Source: a virus
IMG/VR virus record: IMGVR_UViG_3300030110_003460
Span: 1,995 to 22,730 of that record
Length of the DNA: 20,736 nucleotides
Strand: one strand, 5' to 3'
Below the pieces are notes generated by a model. The model made no database searches, had not been told where the DNA came from, and saw only the letters and a list, made by a program, of their open reading frames with translations. Both the position numbers and the translations under genes were made by a program. How positions within the stretch are numbered: position 1 is the first letter of the stretch; the number at the start of each line of letters is the position of its first letter. Below are positions 12,539 through 20,736 of the stretch, piece by piece.

Positions 12539-12676
12539 GTGGAAACATTTGAAGATGAATCCGGATTGTGGGAAGTTAAGCAAGTTGGCAAGAGAAAGGT
12601 TATGACTCTCGTTAAGCCAGTTAAGAAGAAGGCCGCTCCTAAGAAGAAAGCAGCCAAGAAGAAGAAGAGCGAGTAA
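12539..12676 (+). CDS. 45-aa Lys-rich peptide with histone-tail-like C-terminus
   Basis: GTG 12539 has GGTGAT at 12529-12534, the same site and spacing pattern (GGTGATTTAAGTG) as the gene before it. The first 15 residues are acidic and Trp-containing (ETFEDESGLWEV). The last 25 are almost all Lys, Ala and Pro (VKPVKKKAAPKKKAAKKKK, then SE), like histone H1 tails or bacterial nucleoid peptides. It probably binds DNA, perhaps packaged with it in the head or neutralising its charge. It could also be a virion core peptide. It is followed after two bases by the next gene. No homologue is claimed. Confidence 0.6.
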   Translation: METFEDESGLWEVKQVGKRKVMTLVKPVKKKAAPKKKAAKKKKSE

Positions 12677-12678
12677 GC

Positions 12679-13053
12679 ATGGCTAAGAAGTTATCAAAGG
12701 CACAGTTGGTGTCTAAACTTAAGAAGCAGGGCATCGCTGTTCCCAAGTCTGCTAAGGTTGAGGACATGCAACACAGGCTCGACCATTGGCACGGAGGCGG
12801 AGGCTTTATAGTCAGATTGCTAAAGAACCCTGCTAATGCTAAGTGGGAAGGACATCCTGTAAAATTACTTAAGGATAAAAGTATTTTATACTGGATACCA
12901 AAGAGCGACATGGCTACTGAAATATTAGAATCTAAGATAGTGATGAATTTAGGTCTTGTGGCGGAACCTTCAAATGACGCTCAAGTCATTGACGTACCAT
13001 TGGACTACCGGATGGTGACAGAAGATGGCAGTAACGACAGCGCAGATTCGTGA
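12679..13053 (+). CDS. SAP/HeH-like small protein (124 aa)
   Basis: ATG 12679 begins two bases after the upstream stop. Residues about 4-36 (LSKAQLVSKLKKQGI, then AKVEDMQHRLDHW) follow the helix-extended-helix pattern of SAP-type DNA-binding domains. After a GGGG linker a small domain follows (FIVRLLKNPANAKWEGHPVKLLKD, ILYWIPKSDMATEIL), with an acidic C-terminal tail. With the Lys-rich peptide before it, this makes two potential DNA-binding products between capsid and adaptor genes. It could also be a head-completion protein. The last 29 bases overlap the next gene. No family is certain. Confidence 0.55.
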   Translation: MAKKLSKAQLVSKLKKQGIAVPKSAKVEDMQHRLDHWHGGGGFIVRLLKNPANAKWEGHPVKLLKDKSILYWIPKSDMATEILESKIVMNLGLVAEPSNDAQVIDVPLDYRMVTEDGSNDSADS

Positions 13054-13462
13054 TTTACTCAACAGACCTAGAGGACTGAATGAGGGTACCATTACTGAGT
13101 ACATAACAATTCGCACAGCAGAAGTTAACAAGAAGGCTAGAGCCGTAGACTATTTTGGTGGTACAGCAGACAATGTACCTACTACTACACTAAAAGAATC
13201 TGCAATCAAGATGATGGTATGTGCTGATTGTCTACGTGTACTGATTGATACAATACCAGCATGGGTACCAGAGAAAGAGCAAGGAACACAGGACGTTAGA
13301 TTTAATCAACAACTTAAGTCGTTTGAAAAGCAAGCGCTTGAAGCGATAAGAGCAATAGAAGAGAAGGGTGGTGCAGCCTTCAAGGTCGATGCTACCACAT
13401 CGAGAGTAGGTGGCACAACGTCAGCGCAACTGAGCGGAAGCATTCATCCTACTAACAGATAG
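13025..13462 (+). CDS. Head-tail adaptor candidate (145 aa)
   Basis: ATG 13025 lies inside the end of the SAP-like gene and has GGTGA (13014-13018) six bases upstream. The product is mainly helical: TTAQIRDLLNRP at the N-terminus, then TITEYITIRTAEVNKKARAVDYF, LKESAIKMMVCADCLRVLIDT, and a long C-terminal helix NQQLKSFEKQALEAIRAIEEKG, with a polar tail. A small all-helical protein after the capsid gene is what one expects for the adaptor that sits under the portal and joins head to tail (gp6/gp15-type). The assignment rests on position and secondary structure, not on a recognised signature. Confidence 0.55.
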   Translation: MAVTTAQIRDLLNRPRGLNEGTITEYITIRTAEVNKKARAVDYFGGTADNVPTTTLKESAIKMMVCADCLRVLIDTIPAWVPEKEQGTQDVRFNQQLKSFEKQALEAIRAIEEKGGAAFKVDATTSRVGGTTSAQLSGSIHPTNR

Positions 13463-13473
13463 TAGGTGATGTT

Positions 13474-16400
13474 ATGGCGACAAGGACATGGAACGGCGAC
13501 GTAAATACTGAATTCGCTAATGCAGCGAATTGGAGTAGCAACACAGCCCCGGTTAGTGGAGATACAGTAGTCTTTGACTCAAGCGCAGATGCCAACGCAG
13601 TTCTTGTAGACCTGCGGCCATCTTCCGGTCAATTCGCAGAGGTAATTATAGAAAATAACTTCGACCAACTACTGTCATTTGAACACGCTACTGCGCAGAT
13701 AAAAACTAATAAATTAACAATAAAAGCAAAAGGTAAAATAAAGGATACTACCGGCGGTAAAATTACCTTTGTTGGTGGTGGTACCTCTGGTGTATTTGTA
13801 TTCTTCAATCATGCTGACATGGCTTCTGGGCCACTTGGTATGTTCGATACTACTCTATCGAGAACTAGAATGTTTTTTGACTTTAGTGGCGTTACAGCCG
13901 GAACAGCAATAAAATTAGAAAACGGCGTGTATCCCAATATACTACTTACAGGTACAGGAAACAATAGTACCTTTAGCCCTACTGCTGTGACTGCCGCAGG
14001 AACAAACACATATCCTACCACAGATATTTTGACGTTCCAAACAGATAGCGATACTTCTATTATACCCGCTACAAAGAATCAAGCAGACCTAGGTAAGATT
14101 TTTAGAATCCACGGAGGTATATATGCACAATGCGCAGATTTTAATTGGGGTAATACTACTTTAGAAATACAACCACAGGATGCAAGCGGAAGTAAAGTAC
14201 CTTACAATGGTGCTTATTTTGCAAGCGGTAATTTTAGATTTGGTACAACAGGCAAGATATTCAAAGCCAAATACAATCATCTTCGTATTGCATCCAATAC
14301 CGGAAAGTATTTCGAATTAGATTCTGGTGCTATTTTATCTTGCAATAAATTAACTATTTTACCTAACGCAAGATTTTATGGGCCTGATACTACTGTAAAC
14401 AAAGGAGCGGAAATACAAACTATAGAACAACCCACTATACAGGGCGATTGGAACTTTGCGCAGATAGCCGAGGGTATTTACAGAAGTAGGAGCAACCCGC
14501 CACCGTATCAAGAATACCATAGCATTCTCGCTAACAATCTAGGGTCAAACGGTCAGGTATTAGCCATCGCTTCTGACGGCTCGCTTGAGTGGTCTTCTTC
14601 CGCAGGTGGTGGGGGAGTAACAGTTGAAAATGCTGGCAACGCACTAAGCACTACTGCTACTATTCTTGACTTTACTGGTAATGGAGTGACAGCAAGCGGT
14701 TCGGGCGCCGAAAAAACTATTGCAATTAGTAACACTAACCAACTTACTGAGTTTACCTTAGCGGGAGATAGCGGAAGCAGTCAGACTATTGCACATGGCA
14801 ATACTTTAACAATAGCGGGCGGTACTAACATTAGTTCTGTAGCAAGTGCTACTGATACAATTACGCTAAATGTAGATGATGCTTTTATTAAGAATGACGC
14901 TAACGATACCACAAGTGGCACTATAACTGCGGCGGGGTTTACTACTACGGATGGTCCTGTTAGTTTTAAGAGAGATAATAATAGTGCCGTGACAATGGTA
15001 GTAGAACAAGACGGTGACGGAGATATTGCTACCTTTAAAGGCGCAAGCGATGAGTTACTTACTATTAGAAGAACGGGAAGCATTAAATTTAACTTAAGCA
15101 CTGCCGGTGGCTCGGCTACTGAAAATATAATATCTTATCGTGATACTGGCGGCGATGAAAGAACCCTTCTTTCTGTGGATGCCGGAACAATTGTTCTTCA
15201 TAATCGCGGCCCTGATGGTGATGTGGAAATTAGGGGAAACACTAGCACTGCCGGAGCAAGCGGAGAAACAACCATAGCAAAGTTTGAAGATACTGCAATT
15301 AATCTTTACAAAAATGTCGTAGTAGGAGGCAACCTAACTGTAAGCGGTACTACAACAACTCTTTCTTCGACCACAGTTGCTACAGGCGACTCTATGCTTT
15401 CTCTTGCTACAGGACAAACGACAGAAGGTGCAGACGCAATTGACATAGGGTTGTATGGAACATATAACGTGGATGATGGCGATGCTGGTAGTAGCACAGG
15501 TATTCAGAAATGGGCTGGACTATTTAGGGATGCCAACGATAGCGGTAAATTTAAGTTGTTTAAAGACGTACAAGCCGAACCTACTACTACTGTAAATACT
15601 AGCGCGACAGGCTACACAGTAGCAAGTCTAGTTGCTAATCTTGAGGGTAACGTCACAGGAAATGTAACAGGAAATGTAAGCGGCTCTGCCGGTTCTGCTA
15701 CAGGAAATGCCGCGACTGCGACAGCGCTAGAGACTGCAAGGGCAATCAACGGTGTGAACTTTGATGGTACTGCCGCTATTACTGTCCCAGCCGCAGGTAG
15801 TACACTTACTGATACAGTCACAGTAGCAAAGGGTGGTACAGGCGCAACAAGCCTAACAAATAATGCTATACTAACAGGGGCAGGGACAAGTGCCATCACA
15901 GCAGAATCTACCTTTACTTATGTAACAGGTGTTTTAGAAATGAACGTAGGTTCAGATGGTTCTAATGATGCGGCTAACATGGTCTTAGATGGTCATGTCA
16001 CATCTAGCACTAACACAGTATCAGAAATATTAGTGAAAAACAAAGGCGATTCTATTACTAGAATTCTAACGGGTAGGGATAGTTCTGATACTGCGGGATT
16101 CCTCACTTTCTCAACACAACCCTCCGGTGGTAGCATAACAGAAAGAATGAGAATAACTTCTGCGGGTAATATCGGAATAGGCACTACAAGTCCCACCTTC
16201 CCTCTTCATCTGACATACACAGATGATGATACTGGGCCGGAAGGAGGCCATGCTTCGGGTGCATCAGGGACAATCGGTACAAGCGCAGAAGGCGGCGGTT
16301 TGTATATCGAGAACGAATCAACACAAGATGGTTCTTATGCGGGCATCACATTCAGAACCGATACTGCCGATGCTAGGATTGCATGGCAATCAGTAGGGTC

Positions 16401-19400
16401 GAGCCTTGTCAATGAAGGGCAAATGTCATTCTATCTTGACACCCATGACACAGATGGCGGAAGTCCTGATGCAGTATTTACTCTTGAAGAGGTTCTTCGA
16501 CTCAGAGGTGGAAGTTCTGATTCCGACAGCAATCTTGCATACAATCTTGCATACATCAATGGTAGGCTTGGAGTAGGCACTTCGGCTCCCTCAACGCCAG
16601 TTCATATCAGAACCACTACTACTTCTCTAGACAATGTTTTATTGTTGGAAAACAACGGAGGTAGTGGGTCGCCCGGTGTAGGAATCAAGATGTTCTCCAA
16701 TGTGGGAACAGCAAACTACCTTGAGATTTTGCATGACGCTTTCGGCCATACCAACTTCAAGACTGTAAACGGTTCATCGACATACAGTCAGCAATTGTAT
16801 CTGCAAAATGACGGGAAGGTTTCGTTTGGAACGGGTAATGTGGGAATAGGCACTACGAGTCCCGATACTCCCCTCCATGTTGCAGGGTCAAGTCATAAGA
16901 TGCTGACGCTTGAAAGACAAGTGGATAACGAGGGTTATTGGGCGGGCATTGAGTTTCAACTAGGAGATGATAATTCAACAACGGCAGGTCACATCTATGG
17001 TATCATTGGTGGTGCAATAGAAGACCACACTAACGGTGCAGAAGACGGATTCCTAACATTCCAAACATCGCTTGCGGGAACAACTGCTGAGAAGATGAGA
17101 ATTACATCTGCCGGCCAACTTCTAGTCGGGAAGACAGCATCAGTAGCAAGCGAAACTAGGAAACTAGAGGTTGAAGGTAGCATAGCCGCCGCAAGTGGTG
17201 GTACAGGTGGAGTAGGATTCCACATGAAGAACTCCGAAGGGGAGTTCCTGATGTACACCGATGGCGGGGATATGCTTATCAAGGACTACGCAGGTTCAGA
17301 CACATACCCATTCAAGATAGTAGGTGCGGCTGAGACTGATACTTTAAAAATAATGACAGGGGGAGATGTTCGCGTCAAAGATAGACTTGGGGTAGGAACA
17401 GATAGCCCCTCTACAAAATTAGAAGTCGTTGGAGACATAACCGCAGAGAGGTTAAATCTTCTCAAAAGTAGTGGCTATGCTAGTATAGAGATGGGTGGCC
17501 CATCGGGTGCTTTCATAGACTTTAAGAATGATATTACTACCCCCGATGATTTTGATGCTAGGATAATCACAGACGGAACAGGGTTGGATATTGTCACTAG
17601 CGGTTCTAATCATATTACCCTAAAAACAAATGGTTCGCAGAGGCTTAAGGTGGAAGATGCTACAATTACAATGTACCCATCAACTCTTCAATTTACTACT
17701 ACAGGTGCGCCTACGATAAAAGGCGGAAACCATAATCCGCTAACGATTTACGGTAATCAAGATGGAACCCCTACTTCAACATCTAGCAACGTAGTCACAC
17801 GTTCAACTGCGGCGGCACTAGACTTCGATGTAAACTCAAGTCAGCAATTGGCTATGAGAATTAAGGACAACAAGGATGTAGATGTGTATGGTGTTTTGAG
17901 TGGGCCGGGAGTAGCAAGAGGGGGCTACGGTGCTAACTCGTTCCATTTTGGTGCGACAGGAAGCACAGAGGATGACGATTGGTATGAGGTATTCCGATGG
18001 ACTCCTAACGCTACGATGAGCGCAACCACTTCAAACCAATACAGAAACTTTGCCGCAAGATTCCAAGTCGTAGGAAGAGGTCTTCAAAGAATAAACTTCG
18101 ATATGTATGTCCGTGGTGAGTATGGGGTTCAAGGCGACTCAGGTTGGTGGGCTAGGGAGTTCATCATAGACGGTCTTTCCCAAAGCACAGACGCAGATGG
18201 GAACGCTTCGCCCGATGGAGACTCTATCTTCAAGATGGTCTACAACGCTGGCAATAGTTTGAGTATGCCCTATGCAAGCCTGTATATGAGAAGGGATGAG
18301 GATTGGGAGATAAGAACCTGCAACCTAGTATCCATGTTCACCAATTGTGTCTTTGAGTTCAAAGACACCAACGTCGGAGAAACGACACCGACAAATGATA
18401 CTCATACAGGCTCATATGATTTGTCTCCTTCAATCAGAAAGAAACTGAGAGTAGATGTGAACAACCAATTAATCAACGGTGTAGAACCAACTGGAATCTA
18501 CTTTGATGAGTCAAACGATAGACTCGGAATAGGCACCGCAAGTCCCGCCGAACCACTACACGTTCTAGGAGCGGATAGCGGCCCAATTGCCAAGTTTGAG
18601 AGAGATGGGCAAGAGAGCGTGTTTATCAGTGGAAACAATGGGTGGGGCAATCTATACACAAGCGATGCCGTTCTTGCTTTTGGTACAGGAGGGAGTTCGG
18701 GTGCTAATTCTCAAATGATATTGAGTAGTAATGCTTTAATTATAGGAGATGGTGATGCTACTGCCGTGACTGATGGTGCTAAACTACACGTTCACGATAC
18801 AGACGGCTATTCCCTTATTCAAGCAACGGGTACGGGTTCGGATTGGATTAATGCTGGGTTGCTATTGACTCAGAGACAAACAGGTTCGCAATATCGAGGT
18901 CTTGGTGTATTCATGCACGATGAAACGCATGACACAGAATGGTTCGCTGGTAGGGCTTATAATAGTGAAGACGAATACATCATAGCCTATGATAGTGCGG
19001 CTTCCTCTCACTATAACAAATTAGCCTCTTCTGACCCTAATAATATAGATAGCGGTGCTACTAACCTATTAGTTATGGACACATGGGGTAGAATGTATAG
19101 CGATTATGGGGGCTATGTAGATGGGAATATGATTTCTTCTAACTCTTGGTACCCCATGTCTGACTTGAGTACGCTACCGCGTGGTTTTATCATCAATGGA
19201 GCGGCTGATGAAAACTCGATAGTCTGGGGAGAAACACCGCTTGGTTTTGGGGATGACTTCGGAAGAGGTTTATTGTGGAGATGCCAAGATAACGGAAGTG
19301 GGAGTGCGAGTGGGGGATTCTTGAATGCAAACCCTCAACCTAGAATAGACCCAGAAAAAACTTATCGGCTATCTGTTTGGGTAAAGAGAAGCCACTTAAC

Positions 19401-20736
19401 CGAAGGTGCTTACTATTTGGGTGCATACGGTCTATCTAATGCAACAGGTTCTAATCAAGGTCTTCAAGACCCATCGAAGAGAGGTACACTAAATGGTAAC
19501 TCTAGTGCTGGTTCAACTACGCTAGACCTTAACTCCGATGAGAGTATGCCCGACCCCGGTGGTGCAACTCGCTATGCAGTAATTAATAACGAAGATACAA
19601 TCACATATACTGGTAAAAGTGGCGACCAACTAACGGGTATTCCATCTAGTGGTACTTACGCAATAGACAAGGTACACGGTTCGGGCGCGGTTGTCCAGTA
19701 CGTTGAGCAAAATGCTTACTTTAAATCTGGTGATTTACCAGAAGTAGATAAGTGGTATCTAGTCGTAGGCTACATACGCGGTAAGGGAGATACAGGAGAC
19801 TTTACGGACAGGAGTGCGGTATATGACGGCGAGACAGGAATGAAAGTCGGTGAGGGCGGAGACTTTATGTGGATGCCTACTAACACTCACGGTAAGTTTA
19901 GAGTCTATATGTTTTACAGTGACGATAACCCAGAGCAGATACAACATATGTTTGACCCACGATTTGAAGAGTTAAGTTCAGCACCTTCTCTCGCTCAATA
20001 CTTCCCCCTTAGAGCAGATGGCTTAACTTCTCAACAACAAGTTTACATTAAGGAACAGGCTTCTGCGAAAACCGATACTGCCGGTTATGGGCAACTATGG
20101 GTCAAAAACTCGGCACCTAACGAATTGTATTTCACTGATGATGCAGGTACGGATATCCCCATAAGCAGTATTCCAAATGGTGCAAACAACCGCGTACTCA
20201 CGGCAACCGGCGCAAGCGGGATGAACGCCGAAGCCAACATGACCTTCGATGGTTCTGACCTCATAGTGGACAATGGTGCAACTGCTAGGGTAAGAGCGCA
20301 AGGTACTAGCAACTACGCTTCAACCATAGTCGCCTATTCGGGTGGCGCATATCTAGCGATGGGTGATATGGATTCCAATGAAACGACATTTTTGCAAATG
20401 GGAGCGTATGGTGGTATCAATAACTTTGACACCAAAACAAGAGACTTCCACCTATACGGGACAAACACAACCACAGGATTCTATTTCGATGAGTCGGCAG
20501 GGAAGTTTGGAATAGGTGACACTACACCTTCCTACAAACTAGATGTAAATGGTGACATAAGAGCGCAAGACGATATTTATACTGACAAACTCATAGCAAG
20601 TCAAGGTATTAGGTCTAGTAGCAGAGCCTCTTTTAACACCATGCAGATGTACTACTACGACAGGCAAAGCATGGGTACGGATGCGGTTTATCTTCGTGTG
20701 CCTGTTGGTGGCTCATCAAGTGCCAATCCGGGTTTT
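13474..20736 (+). CDS. Giant mosaic tail fibre or adhesin (at least 2421 aa, partial at right edge)
   Basis: ATG 13474, with GGTGAT (13465-13470) in front, opens a frame with no stop to the window edge. The N-terminus (TWNGDVNTEFANAANWSS, GDTVVFDSS) resembles the start of pectate-lyase-like or G8-type fibre proteins. Typical tail-fibre sequence follows: NVTG tripled (residues 726-737), ATATALETARAINGVNFDGTA, VAKGGTGATSL. From residue about 900 on, units ending RMRITSAGNIGIGTTSP-x-PLHL recur at about 900, 1030, 1121, 1304, 1683 and 2344. Other insertions look like lectin or jelly-roll domains (for example TYRLSVWVKRSHL and WYLVVGYIRG, near residues 1970 and 2095). It most likely binds the host surface. 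No chaperone or peptidase domain is visible within the window, and the C-terminus lies beyond it. A virion surface adhesin is the alternative. Confidence 0.85.
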   Translation, partial: MATRTWNGDVNTEFANAANWSSNTAPVSGDTVVFDSSADANAVLVDLRPSSGQFAEVIIENNFDQLLSFEHATAQIKTNKLTIKAKGKIKDTTGGKITFVGGGTSGVFVFFNHADMASGPLGMFDTTLSRTRMFFDFSGVTAGTAIKLENGVYPNILLTGTGNNSTFSPTAVTAAGTNTYPTTDILTFQTDSDTSIIPATKNQADLGKIFRIHGGIYAQCADFNWGNTTLEIQPQDASGSKVPYNGAYFASGNFRFGTTGKIFKAKYNHLRIASNTGKYFELDSGAILSCNKLTILPNARFYGPDTTVNKGAEIQTIEQPTIQGDWNFAQIAEGIYRSRSNPPPYQEYHSILANNLGSNGQVLAIASDGSLEWSSSAGGGGVTVENAGNALSTTATILDFTGNGVTASGSGAEKTIAISNTNQLTEFTLAGDSGSSQTIAHGNTLTIAGGTNISSVASATDTITLNVDDAFIKNDANDTTSGTITAAGFTTTDGPVSFKRDNNSAVTMVVEQDGDGDIATFKGASDELLTIRRTGSIKFNLSTAGGSATENIISYRDTGGDERTLLSVDAGTIVLHNRGPDGDVEIRGNTSTAGASGETTIAKFEDTAINLYKNVVVGGNLTVSGTTTTLSSTTVATGDSMLSLATGQTTEGADAIDIGLYGTYNVDDGDAGSSTGIQKWAGLFRDANDSGKFKLFKDVQAEPTTTVNTSATGYTVASLVANLEGNVTGNVTGNVSGSAGSATGNAATATALETARAINGVNFDGTAAITVPAAGSTLTDTVTVAKGGTGATSLTNNAILTGAGTSAITAESTFTYVTGVLEMNVGSDGSNDAANMVLDGHVTSSTNTVSEILVKNKGDSITRILTGRDSSDTAGFLTFSTQPSGGSITERMRITSAGNIGIGTTSPTFPLHLTYTDDDTGPEGGHASGASGTIGTSAEGGGLYIENESTQDGSYAGITFRTDTADARIAWQSVGSSLVNEGQMSFYLDTHDTDGGSPDAVFTLEEVLRLRGGSSDSDSNLAYNLAYINGRLGVGTSAPSTPVHIRTTTTSLDNVLLLENNGGSGSPGVGIKMFSNVGTANYLEILHDAFGHTNFKTVNGSSTYSQQLYLQNDGKVSFGTGNVGIGTTSPDTPLHVAGSSHKMLTLERQVDNEGYWAGIEFQLGDDNSTTAGHIYGIIGGAIEDHTNGAEDGFLTFQTSLAGTTAEKMRITSAGQLLVGKTASVASETRKLEVEGSIAAASGGTGGVGFHMKNSEGEFLMYTDGGDMLIKDYAGSDTYPFKIVGAAETDTLKIMTGGDVRVKDRLGVGTDSPSTKLEVVGDITAERLNLLKSSGYASIEMGGPSGAFIDFKNDITTPDDFDARIITDGTGLDIVTSGSNHITLKTNGSQRLKVEDATITMYPSTLQFTTTGAPTIKGGNHNPLTIYGNQDGTPTSTSSNVVTRSTAAALDFDVNSSQQLAMRIKDNKDVDVYGVLSGPGVARGGYGANSFHFGATGSTEDDDWYEVFRWTPNATMSATTSNQYRNFAARFQVVGRGLQRINFDMYVRGEYGVQGDSGWWAREFIIDGLSQSTDADGNASPDGDSIFKMVYNAGNSLSMPYASLYMRRDEDWEIRTCNLVSMFTNCVFEFKDTNVGETTPTNDTHTGSYDLSPSIRKKLRVDVNNQLINGVEPTGIYFDESNDRLGIGTASPAEPLHVLGADSGPIAKFERDGQESVFISGNNGWGNLYTSDAVLAFGTGGSSGANSQMILSSNALIIGDGDATAVTDGAKLHVHDTDGYSLIQATGTGSDWINAGLLLTQRQTGSQYRGLGVFMHDETHDTEWFAGRAYNSEDEYIIAYDSAASSHYNKLASSDPNNIDSGATNLLVMDTWGRMYSDYGGYVDGNMISSNSWYPMSDLSTLPRGFIINGAADENSIVWGETPLGFGDDFGRGLLWRCQDNGSGSASGGFLNANPQPRIDPEKTYRLSVWVKRSHLTEGAYYLGAYGLSNATGSNQGLQDPSKRGTLNGNSSAGSTTLDLNSDESMPDPGGATRYAVINNEDTITYTGKSGDQLTGIPSSGTYAIDKVHGSGAVVQYVEQNAYFKSGDLPEVDKWYLVVGYIRGKGDTGDFTDRSAVYDGETGMKVGEGGDFMWMPTNTHGKFRVYMFYSDDNPEQIQHMFDPRFEELSSAPSLAQYFPLRADGLTSQQQVYIKEQASAKTDTAGYGQLWVKNSAPNELYFTDDAGTDIPISSIPNGANNRVLTATGASGMNAEANMTFDGSDLIVDNGATARVRAQGTSNYASTIVAYSGGAYLAMGDMDSNETTFLQMGAYGGINNFDTKTRDFHLYGTNTTTGFYFDESAGKFGIGDTTPSYKLDVNGDIRAQDDIYTDKLIASQGIRSSSRASFNTMQMYYYDRQSMGTDAVYLRVPVGGSSSANPGF
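15649..15684 (+). repeat. Three tandem 12-base units in the fibre gene (NVTG-NVTG-NVSG)
   Basis: Three in-frame four-residue units follow each other and lead into Gly/Ser/Ala-rich sequence. Such N-V-x-G runs are a familiar element of phage fibres and mark the junction between the N-terminal part and the repeat-bearing part. Confidence 0.7.
16162..20560 (+). repeat. Six dispersed GIGT-x2-P-x3-L-x-V units in the fibre gene
   Basis: Units begin near 16162, 16561, 16834, 17383, 18520 and 20503. Each encodes (N/R/K)-(I/L/V/F)-G-(I/V)-G-(T/D)-x-(S/A/D/T)-P, then a Leu- or Val-containing strand. A degenerate unit (LLVGKTASVASETRKLEV) lies at about 17119-17172. Two units are preceded by an (I/F)YFDES segment (near 18498 and 20480), so longer segments were duplicated. 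Confidence 0.75.

Noticed and set aside
13809-17282. Several minus-strand frames of 60-106 codons within the fibre gene
   Set aside because: They are short, hydrophobic shadow frames arising from Thr/Ala/Gly-rich coding on the plus strand and have no starts with ribosome sites.
1-20736. CRISPR array, insertion sequence, integrase or attachment site
   Set aside because: No regularly spaced repeats, transposase or integrase motifs, or tRNA-linked direct repeats were seen.

Overview
The window looks like part of the genome of a tailed double-stranded DNA virus (Caudoviricetes) or closely related provirus, most likely infecting an archaeon. The virus call rests on recognisable packaging and head proteins: a large terminase, a portal, a head maturation protease with a scaffold tail, an HK97-like major capsid protein, head decoration and adaptor candidates, and a giant tail fibre. 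The archaeal call rests on three things in the sequence. TATA boxes sit about 26 bases upstream of start codons (leaderless starts of the phosphoesterase and portal genes). Internal genes use a GGTGAT-type ribosome site that matches the archaeal 16S 3' end. The left arm has TATA-box promoters. The GCTDP-x-A-x-NY motif and the tail-fibre repeats suggest a marine environment; a Poseidoniales (Marine Group II) host is a guess only.

Layout. Bases 1-460 carry no convincing gene and hold promoter-like and structured sequence. Bases 461-2053 are a left arm of five small plus-strand genes of unknown function (50, 72, 97, 37 and 118 aa). Two of its transcription units start from near-identical promoter and leader modules. 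Bases 2130-5653 are a minus-strand packaging operon, read from right to left: a helix-turn-helix/metallophosphoesterase protein, the large terminase, then a winged-helix protein. A 337-base AT-rich divergent promoter region follows (5654-5990).

From 5991 to the right edge all genes are on the plus strand: portal, a membrane-anchored acidic protein with a GCTDP motif, a 36-aa membrane peptide, a Cys-rich multidomain protease-scaffold, a decoration protein, the major capsid protein, a second small beta-rich protein, a 45-aa Lys-rich peptide, a SAP-like small protein, and an adaptor candidate. Last comes an open frame of at least 2421 codons that runs off the window and reads as a mosaic tail fibre.

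The portal, terminase, protease-scaffold, capsid and decoration proteins together build and fill the head. The fibre would bind the host. The left-arm genes look like a separately regulated, probably early or host-takeover set. No tail tube, sheath, tape measure, replication, lysis or integrase gene is recognisable in the window.
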